The notes under the pieces were generated by a model. That model was not told the origin of the DNA. It was given only the letters and a program-made list of their open reading frames with translations, and ran no database searches. A program made the position numbers and the translations under genes. DNA of 64,000 nucleotides from Halorussus gelatinilyticus (GTDB lineage Archaea > Halobacteriota > Halobacteria > Halobacteriales > Haladaptataceae): NCBI RefSeq assembly GCF_023238445.1, contig NZ_CP096658.1:1054001-1118000 (forward strand). The letters are read 5' to 3'. Below, piece by piece: positions 51,839 to 60,032 of this stretch (position 1 is its first letter; each line of letters begins with the position of its first letter).

Positions 51839-52888
51839 ATGAGCGAGCACGGCGACCCGGACGCCCAAGTAGACGAGTTCCTCGAACTCTAGCGGGAACT
51901 CAGCACCGGGCAGCAGACCCGTCGAACCTACGACGAGGGGAACGTCGCGGAGGCCGCGAAGATTCCCGCCGCGGAGGTCCCCGACGACTACCCGGTCCCC
52001 ATCGAGACCCGACAGGCGCTCCAGTTGAACGTCGAGACGCCCGACGGCGAGACGGTGACGACGTATCTGGAGTGGCCCGGAGAAGGCGGCGAGGCGCAAC
52101 GCGCCTCGAATGCGAGCGGGGAGGGAGGTGACCCGCGAGCGAGCGACCACGTCGACCAACTCCTCGACGCGCTCGGCCGGGACCACAGCGAGTTCGCCAA
52201 CGTCTACGGCGACCGGGTGGCCCTCACCGCCGAGGACGGCTGGCACGGCATCGACGCCGAGAAGACCGCGGCGATGCGCGGCGCAGAGAGAGCCAGCGCC
52301 GACGACTCGCTGGACACGACGCGGAATCTCGTCGCGGGCGCGGTCGGCGTCGGAGCGCTCGGATTCACCCTCTCGAACGCGCTGTTCGACGCGGTCGCTA
52401 CCCTCGGTGGGTTCTTCATGGTCCTCGCGTGGCTCGCTATTCCGGGTGCGATGTACTTCGACATCTCGCGCGTCTCGGAGGTCGCCGGATGGCCGTCGAA
52501 GACCGGGCGATGGCTCGCGGGTGCCGCCGTCCCGATAGCGAACGTTCCGGTCGGGATGGCGTATCTCGTCGACCGCGAAGTCAGACTCTCCGGCACGACC
52601 GCAGGGGACGTCTCCGAACTGTGGTACAAGAGCGTCCTCGTCAGCGTCGGACTCATGGTTATCGGATACGTGACCATGGGACTGTTCGGGGCCTTCGGCG
52701 CGGCCGTATTCGTGTACGGCTGGTTCTTCCTCCCGTTCGCGCTCTACTTCGACGCCGAGTACGTCGAAGACGCGACCGACTGGGACCCCAACGAGGAGCT
52801 GTGGGCGCTCGGTGCGCTCCTCGACGTCGTCTTCGCACCGCTCGTCGGCGGCGGGTATCTCGTCCGACGGCGACAGGCGCTGAACTGA
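51839..52888 (+). pseudogene. membrane-protein gene interrupted by an in-frame amber stop
   Basis: An ATG about 28 nt after an AATAATC box opens MSEHGDPDAQVDEFLEL and meets TAG at 51890-51892; the same frame then runs open for 331 codons to 52888. The 350-codon reading would be a soluble N-terminal part (about 20-150) and then a membrane part with four hydrophobic helices (about 162-340, with LVAGAVGVGALGFTLSNALFD). After the stop the first start-like codon is a TTG at 52025, in the middle of the domain. The TAG creates a CTAG tetranucleotide, avoided in haloarchaea, so a recent mutation (CAG to TAG, or TGG/TAC) or a sequencing error is likely. A truncated product from an internal ATG (52273) is possible. 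Confidence 0.6.
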
Positions 52889-52939
52889 CGACGACCGACC
52901 CGCCCGTTTTTTTGCCTCGGAACTACTTCGTCACGATAG

Positions 52940-53515
52940 ATGTCCGTCCGCGAAGTCGCCGCGCAGGCGTACCGAGAGGCCCTCCCCGCGCTGGCCGCGA
53001 GCGTCGTCGGCGGGCTGTTCGCCGGGGTCGTCCTCGGCGGGATGCGCGCGGAGTTACGCGCCGTGCCCGGCCTGCTCGTTCTCGTGCCCGCGCTGCTGGC
53101 CACCCGCGGGAACGTCTACGGTTCGCTCGGCGCGCGCCTCTCGACCGGACTCCATCAGGGTCTGGTCGAACCCCGATTCGGCTACGACGACCGACTGGCG
53201 GCGGCCGTCGCCGCGGCGCTCGCCAACGGGATTCTGGCCAGCCTCTTCGCGTCGGTCGTCGCGTTCGCGGTCCTCGGACTGCTCGGCGACGCGGTCGCGC
53301 CGCTGTTCACCCTGCTCGCCATCGCGCTCGTCGCGGGCCTGCTCTCGGGCGTCGCGCTCACGGTCGCGGTCGTCTCGGTCGTCTTCGTCGGTTTCCGTCG
53401 GGGGTACAACCCCGACACGCTGGTCGGCCCGCTGGTGACGACGACCGGCGACGTGTTCGGTATCGCCTTCCTCCTGCTCGCGGTCAGACTCGTCTTGGCG
53501 CTCGGGGGGATGTGA
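52940..53515 (+). CDS. MgtE-like divalent cation transporter half, first of a pair
   Basis: The 191-residue membrane protein has five hydrophobic helices with VPALLATRGNVYGSLGARLSTGLHQG (about 49-74) and DTLVGPLVTTTGDVFGIAFLL, as in the MgtE/SLC41 transmembrane domain, whose conserved residues bind Mg2+ in the pore. It lacks CBS and cytosolic domains. A T-run/TATA region (GTTTTTTTG) lies 26-30 nt upstream. The second half follows with zero spacing. Confidence 0.8.
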   Translation: MSVREVAAQAYREALPALAASVVGGLFAGVVLGGMRAELRAVPGLLVLVPALLATRGNVYGSLGARLSTGLHQGLVEPRFGYDDRLAAAVAAALANGILASLFASVVAFAVLGLLGDAVAPLFTLLAIALVAGLLSGVALTVAVVSVVFVGFRRGYNPDTLVGPLVTTTGDVFGIAFLLLAVRLVLALGGM

Positions 53516-54073
53516 GTGCAGACCGAGTGGAGCGTCCGGGCCATCACGCGAGCGACCCTGCCGGTCCTGCTCGGACTCACGGTGGTCGAAATCGGGAGCG
53601 GTCTCGTGTTGGGGAGCTTCGAGACGGCTCTGCTGACCTACCCGTCGCTGCTGACGCTCGTGCCCGTGACCATCGGGACCGCAGGGAATCTGGGAAGCGT
53701 GCTGGCCGCGCGCCTCTCGACGGCGTTCCACCTCGGGACGCTCTCCTTCGACCCGACCGACGACCAACTCGCGGGCAACGCGGTGGCGACGGTGGCGCTC
53801 GCGCTGACCATCTTCCCGGTCGTGGGCGCGGGCGCGTGGACGCTCTCGCTTGCGCTCGGGAACGCGCGACTCCCGCTTCTCACGGTCGTCGCGGTGGCGC
53901 TGGCCAGCGGCGCGGCGCTCGCGGTGGTCGCCGTCGCGGTGACGCTGGTGGCGACCTACGCGGCCTACCGCTTCGAGTTGGACCCCGACGACGTGGTGAT
54001 TCCGGTCGTCACGAACGTCTGCGACGTGCTGGGCGTCGTGGTGCTGTTCGTCGTGGTGCAGGTGTTGGTGTGA
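53516..54073 (+). CDS. MgtE-like divalent cation transporter half, second of a pair
   Basis: The 185-residue protein starts at a GTG immediately after the stop of the first half and has five hydrophobic helices with LVPVTIGTAGNLGSVLAARLSTAFHLG and DDVVIPVVTNVCDVLGVVV, the matching pore motifs. The two chains probably form one heteromeric transporter in place of a single MgtE homodimer. The ion is inferred from the family. Confidence 0.78.
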   Translation: MQTEWSVRAITRATLPVLLGLTVVEIGSGLVLGSFETALLTYPSLLTLVPVTIGTAGNLGSVLAARLSTAFHLGTLSFDPTDDQLAGNAVATVALALTIFPVVGAGAWTLSLALGNARLPLLTVVAVALASGAALAVVAVAVTLVATYAAYRFELDPDDVVIPVVTNVCDVLGVVVLFVVVQVLV

Positions 54074-54127
54074 GCCAGTCGTGTCGTCAGCACAAGAGGT
54101 TTACCGAGTCAGCAAGCAGTCTCGACC

Positions 54128-54838
54128 ATGCGACGCCGAACCGCCCTGAAATCCCTCGCCAGCGCGTCTGTCGGCCTCTCGGTAGCCGGGTGTCTCGGTG
54201 CCGAGGAGGAACCCGGAACCGCGACGAGTCGCACGTCTGCGACGACCCGGACGACCGACGCCCCTGTGACCGAGACGGGAGAGCCCACCACGACCGAATC
54301 CTCGGTGGGGACCACGACTGACACCACCACCGACGCGCCGGAGGAGACCCGGACGACGACCCACGAGTGCCCAGCAAAAGGCCAGCCAGCGCCGCCCTGC
54401 GGCGGCGACTGGAAGCGCCTGAACGCCGCGACCTCCGGCGACGTTTCTCGGGGCACCGCCGGAGGCTTCGAGTTGACCGCCGAACCGACGACCCTCTCGC
54501 TCGGCGACTGCGTGACGTTCAGACTCACAAACCGGAGCGGAGAGAAGCGAACGACCGGAATCAGAGAGTGCTACGATATCCATCGCAAGACCGACGGCGG
54601 CTGGCAGTCGGTGCTGTTCACGAAGCGTCGCGGCTACATCGACCTCGGTATCTGGCAGGAACCGGGCGAGGGGTTCGTCTGGAAGCGGCGACTCTCGCAG
54701 GCGGGGTTGTCGGGCCACAGCGAACGCCACGAGGTCAGAGCCTGCGAACCGCTCGAACCCGGTACCTACCGGTTCGTCTACTGGGGCGGTGCGGGACACT
54801 TCGACTCAATCGCCGCCGAGTTCGAGGTTACTGAATAG
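54128..54838 (+). CDS. Tat-type lipoprotein, unknown function
   Basis: The 236-residue protein opens MRRRTALKSLASASVGLSVAGC (twin Arg and lipobox, Cys22), followed by a Thr/Glu-rich stalk (about 25-80, with many TTTD repeats, probably glycosylated) and a globular part (about 85-230) with four Cys residues (HECPAK, APPCGG, GDCVTF and a later RACEP). It resembles immunoglobulin-fold haloarchaeal lipoproteins; the function is unknown. A TTTACC box lies about 30 nt upstream. Confidence 0.7.
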   Translation: MRRRTALKSLASASVGLSVAGCLGAEEEPGTATSRTSATTRTTDAPVTETGEPTTTESSVGTTTDTTTDAPEETRTTTHECPAKGQPAPPCGGDWKRLNAATSGDVSRGTAGGFELTAEPTTLSLGDCVTFRLTNRSGEKRTTGIRECYDIHRKTDGGWQSVLFTKRRGYIDLGIWQEPGEGFVWKRRLSQAGLSGHSERHEVRACEPLEPGTYRFVYWGGAGHFDSIAAEFEVTE

Positions 54839-54847
54839 TCGAGAAAG

Positions 54848-56200
54848 TTACGCCACGCCACCACCACGCGTCTCGAACTCTTCGTACTCCTCGTTTTCCA
54901 CGACCCGCTTCAACTGCTCGACGACCTCCCAGACGTCCTCGAAACTCGTGTACAGCGGCGAGGGACAGACCCGGACGACGTTCGGCGGCCGGAAGTCCAC
55001 GACGACGCCGCGCTCCTTCAGCGCCTCGCCGACCCGGTAGGCCTCTGGATGCTCGATTGCGACGTGGCCGCCCCGGCGTTCGGGGTCCCGAGGAGTGCCG
55101 ACCTCGCAGTCGGGCAGGCGCTCGTCCACGAGGAAGACGAGGTACTCCGTGAGCGCGACGGACTTCACCCGGACCGCCTCGATGCCGGCGGCCACGGCGT
55201 CGGCGGCGTCGGTCGGAGTCGCGTCGGCGACGTCGGTCGCCGCGGCGAGGCCCGTCTCGCCCGCGTCCTCGAAGATCTCCAGCGACCCCGCGAGCGGCGC
55301 GGCCGAGAGGATCGGAATCGTGCCGATCTGGTAGGCTCCGGCGTCGTCGGCGGGCGTGTAGGTCGGGTTCATCTCGAACTGCGTCTCCTTGTCGTGGCCC
55401 CACCAGCCGGCGAGCGCGGGCCGAGCGTCGAAGTGGTCCTCGTTGACGTACAGGCCCGCGATGGCTCCAGGTCCCGAGTTGAGGTACTTGTAGCTACACC
55501 AGACCGCGAAATCGACGCCGTGTCGGGAGAGGTCGTGGGGCACGACGCCGACCGAGTGCGCGAGGTCGAACCCCGCCAGAATCCCCCGCTCGTGGGCGGC
55601 CTCCGTAATCGCCGCCACGTCGAGCAACTGGCCGCTCCGGTAGAGGACCGACGGCAGGAACACCATCGCGGTGTCGTCGTCCAGCGCGTCGATGATGTCC
55701 TCGGTCTCGACGGTCCGACCGTCGCGGCTCTCGACCACGGTCAGCGCCTCGTCGGGGTCCACGCCGCGCTGGCGCAACTGCGCGCGGACGGCGTAGTGGT
55801 CGGTCGGGAAGTCCAACTCGTCCACGACGATTTTCGTCCCCTCCGCGCGGTCGTAGAACGTTCCGACCAGCGTGTGGATGTTGACCGTCGTGGAGTTGGC
55901 GACGACGACTTCGGACTCGTCGGCGCCGACCAGCGGCGCGAGTCGGTCGCCCAACCGCTCGCCGTAGTAGAACCACGGCGGGTCGGCGTCGGTCCACCCG
56001 CGGATGGCGAGGTCCTTCCACTCGGCGACGGCCCGGTCGAGCGCCGCCTCGGCGTCCGCCGAGCAGAGGCCCAGCGAGTTGCCGTCGAAGTACCACTCGT
56101 CGTCGGGGTCGTAGAATCGGTCGGCGAGGTGGGCCAACGGGTCGCCAGCGTCGCGCTCGGCGGCGTAGTCGGCCCCGAGTTCGAAGTCGTCGGCGTTCAT
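54848..56200 (-). CDS. kynU: kynureninase
   Basis: The 450-residue PLP enzyme cleaves kynurenine to anthranilate and alanine. The family features are YFDGNSLGLCS (about 38-48), the FDLAHSVGVVPHDL segment with the PLP-binding Asp, and the PLP lysine in WCSYKYLNSGPG. The ATG at 56200 is chosen: GATATACC about 26 nt upstream gives a leaderless start. It has no adjacent pathway gene; tryptophan catabolism or NAD synthesis is inferred. Confidence 0.9.
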   Translation of the reverse strand: MNADDFELGADYAAERDAGDPLAHLADRFYDPDDEWYFDGNSLGLCSADAEAALDRAVAEWKDLAIRGWTDADPPWFYYGERLGDRLAPLVGADESEVVVANSTTVNIHTLVGTFYDRAEGTKIVVDELDFPTDHYAVRAQLRQRGVDPDEALTVVESRDGRTVETEDIIDALDDDTAMVFLPSVLYRSGQLLDVAAITEAAHERGILAGFDLAHSVGVVPHDLSRHGVDFAVWCSYKYLNSGPGAIAGLYVNEDHFDARPALAGWWGHDKETQFEMNPTYTPADDAGAYQIGTIPILSAAPLAGSLEIFEDAGETGLAAATDVADATPTDAADAVAAGIEAVRVKSVALTEYLVFLVDERLPDCEVGTPRDPERRGGHVAIEHPEAYRVGEALKERGVVVDFRPPNVVRVCPSPLYTSFEDVWEVVEQLKRVVENEEYEEFETRGGGVA

Positions 56201-56308
56201 GTGGGGAGCGAGCGGTGCGAGCGGTATATCGTTTGGCACTCGACGGGGGTCGGGTCGGCGGGCCGTCGGCCGACGGCCCGCCGACCGCTCGCTACCGCTG
56301 TCCGCTCG

Positions 56309-57853
56309 CTATCGGCCGTCCGTGCCGTCGTCCGACGTTTCGGCGTCCACATCGTCATCCAGCGTTCCGTCGTCCGTGCCGTCGCCCGTCGTTCCGTCGT
56401 CCGCGTCGTCTGGCGGCGTTTCGACGCCCGTGAACTCGAAGCGCGCGCCGCCCGCCTCGCCGTCCGTGATGGCGAACCCCCACCCGTAGACGTTCGCCAG
56501 TTCCGCCACGAACGTCAGTCCGAGACCGGTTCCGCCGTCGTGGGTCGTGTACCCCGGCTCGACGACGTCCTCGCGTTCGTCCTCGGGGATTCCCGGCCCC
56601 GTGTCCTCGACGTAGAAGCCGTCGGCCAGCGCCCCGACCCGGACCGCGACCGACCCGTCGCTGTGCTCGACGGCGTTCCGGAACAGGTTCTGGAGTAGCT
56701 GTCGGAGGTGCATCGGATTCACGGACAGCGTCCGCGTGGACGCGACTTCGAACTCGGCGTCGTCGCTCTCGACGTCGGCCCACGCGTCCTCGACCGCCGC
56801 GGCGAGATCGACGGTCTCCCTGTCGCCGACCTCGTCGAGGCCCCGAGCGAGTATCAACAGCACGTCGATTATCTCGTCGATTCGGTCGAGGGCCTCCCCG
56901 ACCTGCTCGACGGTCGCGGTGTCCTCGCTGTCGAGGAGGTCGAGGTATATCATCGCGATTTCGAGCGGGTTCCGGAGTTCGTGGGCGAGCATGCTGGCGA
57001 ACCTGTCGAGGCGCTCGTTCTGGCGTCGTAGCCGTCGCTTGCGCGCCTCGCGCTCCGAGACGTCCACCATGGTGACGACCGCCCGCTGTATCGCTCCGTC
57101 GTCGTCCCGAATCGGCATGGCGTGGAACAGGACGGTGCGGCGCTCGCCGTCGAACCCCTCGATTTCGATGAGGTCGGGGGCGGTCACCTCCTCGCCTCGG
57201 AGCGCCCGAGCGAGCGGCCACTCCTCCGGTTCGACCGGGTTCCCGGTGTCGGCCCACCAGCCGGCGTACTGTTCGTACTCGGCGACAGAGTCCGCGTCGG
57301 CGAACCCGCCCCACGTCCGCCTCGCCGTCTGGTTGGCCTCGACGAGCGACCCGTGGGCGTCGGCGACGATGATGCCGACCGGGAGCATCCGGACGAGCAT
57401 CCGGAGTTGCTGTCTGTTCTTCTCGAGTTCGCGTTCGACCCGCTTGCGCTCCGAGATGTCGCGGAGCATCCCGACGAAGAAGCGGTCGCCGTCGTGGGTG
57501 AACTCGTTGAACGAGATGCCGAGGGGTACCTCGTGGCCCTCCCGGTGCAGGCCCGGCAGTTCGACGTACGTCCAGTCGATGTGCTTCTCGCCGGTGTCGA
57601 GGTACCGCTGGAACGCCTCTCGGTGGTCGTCTCTGAGTCGGTCGGGGATGATGTTCATCTTCGACGCGCCGACGAGGTCCTCGGGGTCGTACCCGAGGAT
57701 GCGTTCGACCGCGGGGTTCGCGTACTGAATCTCGCTGGCGGCGTCTAACATGACGATGCCGTCCGCGGACGCTTCGGCGAGCGCGGCGAACGCTTTCCAC
57801 TGTTCCCCGGAACCGGCAGGTCCACCCGGCAGTGTGTCCGTCGACTCCCCCAT
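56309..57853 (-). CDS. PAS-domain sensor histidine kinase
   Basis: The 514-residue protein has two PAS domains (about 20-135 and 150-270, with DGIVMLDAASEIQYANPAVERILGY in the first), then a HisKA domain with MLAHELRNPLEIAMIYLDLL (phospho-His about 301) and an HATPase part with LLQNLFRNAVEHSDG, YVEDTGPGIPEDE and GGTGLGLTFV. No membrane helix, so it senses inside the cell. The C-terminus is an Asp/Thr/Gly-rich tail. No response regulator is adjacent. Confidence 0.9.
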   Translation of the reverse strand: MGESTDTLPGGPAGSGEQWKAFAALAEASADGIVMLDAASEIQYANPAVERILGYDPEDLVGASKMNIIPDRLRDDHREAFQRYLDTGEKHIDWTYVELPGLHREGHEVPLGISFNEFTHDGDRFFVGMLRDISERKRVERELEKNRQQLRMLVRMLPVGIIVADAHGSLVEANQTARRTWGGFADADSVAEYEQYAGWWADTGNPVEPEEWPLARALRGEEVTAPDLIEIEGFDGERRTVLFHAMPIRDDDGAIQRAVVTMVDVSEREARKRRLRRQNERLDRFASMLAHELRNPLEIAMIYLDLLDSEDTATVEQVGEALDRIDEIIDVLLILARGLDEVGDRETVDLAAAVEDAWADVESDDAEFEVASTRTLSVNPMHLRQLLQNLFRNAVEHSDGSVAVRVGALADGFYVEDTGPGIPEDEREDVVEPGYTTHDGGTGLGLTFVAELANVYGWGFAITDGEAGGARFEFTGVETPPDDADDGTTGDGTDDGTLDDDVDAETSDDGTDGR

Positions 57854-57906
57854 TGCGCCCGATTCGAGTCTCGAAGTAATAAGGCCGTGGGCACACCTCG
57901 TGTCGG

Positions 57907-58806
57907 CTATTCGGCGGGGTGATGCTCGACGTCGGTGACGGTCGCCCGCCAGTAGGACAGGTCGCCGTCGGGCAGGTTCCACTCGACTTCGCCTTCGGTC
58001 GGGACGAGCAGGTCGTTTCGCTCCCGGTAGTCCCGGAGACGGACCGTCCACGCCGTCCGCTCGTAACTCCCGTCGTCGGTCGCGCGGGGGCGTTCGGCCG
58101 CGATGCGCTCGACTCGGTGGTCGTCGCCGAAGTGGAACACGGCGCTCGCCGTCGCGTCGCCGTGTTCGACGGTCGCCAGCGCCGAGTCGTCGCCTCTTGC
58201 CTCCCACTCGACGCCTTCGCCGGGAACGAGCGCGGTCGGGAACCAGACCGTCTCGGCGAGATACCGGAGGAGTTCGCCCTCGTCGAGCGCCGGGCCGGGG
58301 TCGGCGTTCGCGACCGGAAGCGCCCCGAAGACTGCGGCGCGGAGCGACCCCGTACCGCCGACGTAGGCGTCCACGGCCCGAATCGGAACGAACGGGGCCA
58401 GTTCGACGGTCGCGTCCCAGACGAACCCCGGCGGCCGGACGGTGAACCGCTGGGTGGCCTCGAGCGGTTTCCACGGCGCGTCGGCCCCGCCGAGTCGGAA
58501 CTCGCCGCGCTGTTCCAGTCGCACCGCCCGGACGTACGACCGCCCGTCTCGAATCGCGTGGTCGAGGTAGTCGCCGACCGGGTCGGGCAGGCCCGTCAGG
58601 TCGTCGTCCGTGACCGTGCGGTCGGTGTCCGTGACGATTCGGCGCTCGCCCGCGACCGCTCGCTCGGGGCGGCCCTCGGCGTCCGCGAGCAGTTCGTCCG
58701 TGAGAGCGGCGGTCTCTCGGTCGAAGCGGGCGCGGCCGACCGCGGCGGTCGCGCCGACACCGACCGCGGCCGCACCGAGTCCCTTCAGAGCGGTCGTGAC
58801 TCGCAT
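57907..58806 (-). CDS. DUF6544-like protein, unknown function
   Basis: The 299-residue protein has an N-terminal hydrophobic segment (about 5-25, ALKGLGAAAVGVGATAAVG), perhaps a weak anchor, then a beta-rich domain with RGEFRLGGADAPWKPLEATQRFTVRPPGFVWDATVEL, a pattern I recall from DUF6544/DUF6920 families. The role is unknown. Its ATG at 58806 faces the divergent esterase gene. Confidence 0.6.
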   Translation of the reverse strand: MRVTTALKGLGAAAVGVGATAAVGRARFDRETAALTDELLADAEGRPERAVAGERRIVTDTDRTVTDDDLTGLPDPVGDYLDHAIRDGRSYVRAVRLEQRGEFRLGGADAPWKPLEATQRFTVRPPGFVWDATVELAPFVPIRAVDAYVGGTGSLRAAVFGALPVANADPGPALDEGELLRYLAETVWFPTALVPGEGVEWEARGDDSALATVEHGDATASAVFHFGDDHRVERIAAERPRATDDGSYERTAWTVRLRDYRERNDLLVPTEGEVEWNLPDGDLSYWRATVTDVEHHPAE

Positions 58807-58927
58807 ACGTCCCGTTCGCTCTCGGTCGCCAAGAGCGTCGTGGCGCGACCGAGCGGATTCCCCGACGACGAGTGGCGAGCGAGTCCCGACCACCGGCTAC
58901 TTTCCGCTCGCCAGCCTACGCCCCGGC

Positions 58928-59920
58928 ATGACCGAACCCCTGCGCACCGAGCTGGACCCGGAGGTAACCGACGTAATCGCGGACATCGAGTCGGCGGGCG
59001 TGCCCGAGTGGTCGGCCATGTCGGTCGAGTCCGCCCGCCGCGTCGAGGACGAGGTGTTCTCCGGCGGCGACCCGCCGGAGGTCGAGTTCGTCCGCGAGTT
59101 GGCGATTCCGGGGCCGGACGGGTCCGCGGGCGACCGAACCCCGGAGATTCCGATTCGGGTCTACCGGCACGCCGACCCCGGCGGAGACGCCGACCCCGCG
59201 CCGGTGCTGGTCTACTACCACGGCGGCGGGTGGGTCCTCGGCACGCTCGACTCCATCGACGGGGTCTGTCGCCGCCTCGCCCGCCGTGGGGAGTGCGTCG
59301 TCGTCTCGGTCGATTACCGACTCGCGCCCGAACACCCCTTCCCCGCCGCGGTGGACGACGCCGACGCCGCGCTCCGGTGGGTCGCCGACCACGCCGCGTC
59401 GTTCGGCGGCGACCCCGAACGCCTCGCCGTCGGCGGCACCAGCGCGGGCGGGAACCTCGCCGCCGTGACGGCACTGCGGGCGAGAGACGCGCGACGGGAC
59501 TCCGAGCGCGACGACCCGCCCGCCGTCGCGCGCCAGTTCCTCTTCTACCCCATCACCGACTACGCCTTCGACACCGACTCCTACGCCGAGAACGCCGACG
59601 GGCCGCTCCTGACCGAGGCGGACATGCGCTGGTTCTGGGACCGGTACCTCCGGAGCGACGTGGACGGCGCGAACCCCTACGCCTCGCCGCTCCGCGCGCC
59701 CGACCTCTCTGGCCTCCCGCCCGCGACGGTCGTGACCTGCGGGTTCGACCCGCTCCGCGACGAGGGCGTGGCCTACGCGGAGCGACTCGCGGCGGCGGGC
59801 GTCGAGGTCCGCCACGACCACCACCCCGACCAACCCCACGGCTTCCTGAGTACGGCGGCGTCGGTGGCCGCGGCGGACGCGGCGCTGGACGAAATCGGCG
59901 CGGAGTTGCGGTCGTTGTAG
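58928..59920 (+). CDS. HSL-family alpha/beta-hydrolase (esterase/lipase)
   Basis: The 330-residue esterase has the oxyanion loop YYHGGGWVLG (about 98-107) and the nucleophile elbow GGTSAGGN (Ser about 174), with an Asp (FDPLRDE) and His (HGFL) at the C-terminal end. The HGGG motif defines the hormone-sensitive lipase group. It hydrolyses short to medium acyl esters; the natural substrate is unknown. Confidence 0.87.
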   Translation: MTEPLRTELDPEVTDVIADIESAGVPEWSAMSVESARRVEDEVFSGGDPPEVEFVRELAIPGPDGSAGDRTPEIPIRVYRHADPGGDADPAPVLVYYHGGGWVLGTLDSIDGVCRRLARRGECVVVSVDYRLAPEHPFPAAVDDADAALRWVADHAASFGGDPERLAVGGTSAGGNLAAVTALRARDARRDSERDDPPAVARQFLFYPITDYAFDTDSYAENADGPLLTEADMRWFWDRYLRSDVDGANPYASPLRAPDLSGLPPATVVTCGFDPLRDEGVAYAERLAAAGVEVRHDHHPDQPHGFLSTAASVAAADAALDEIGAELRSL

Positions 59921-60032
59921 AGCGCGATTTCGGCGTCGTTTCGACCCGTGACTGCTCTCGGAAGCATCGAATCGACCGCGCTGAAAGAACGGAAATCGAC
60001 GAGGATCGTCGGAAAGACGGTCTTCCGAGCGG

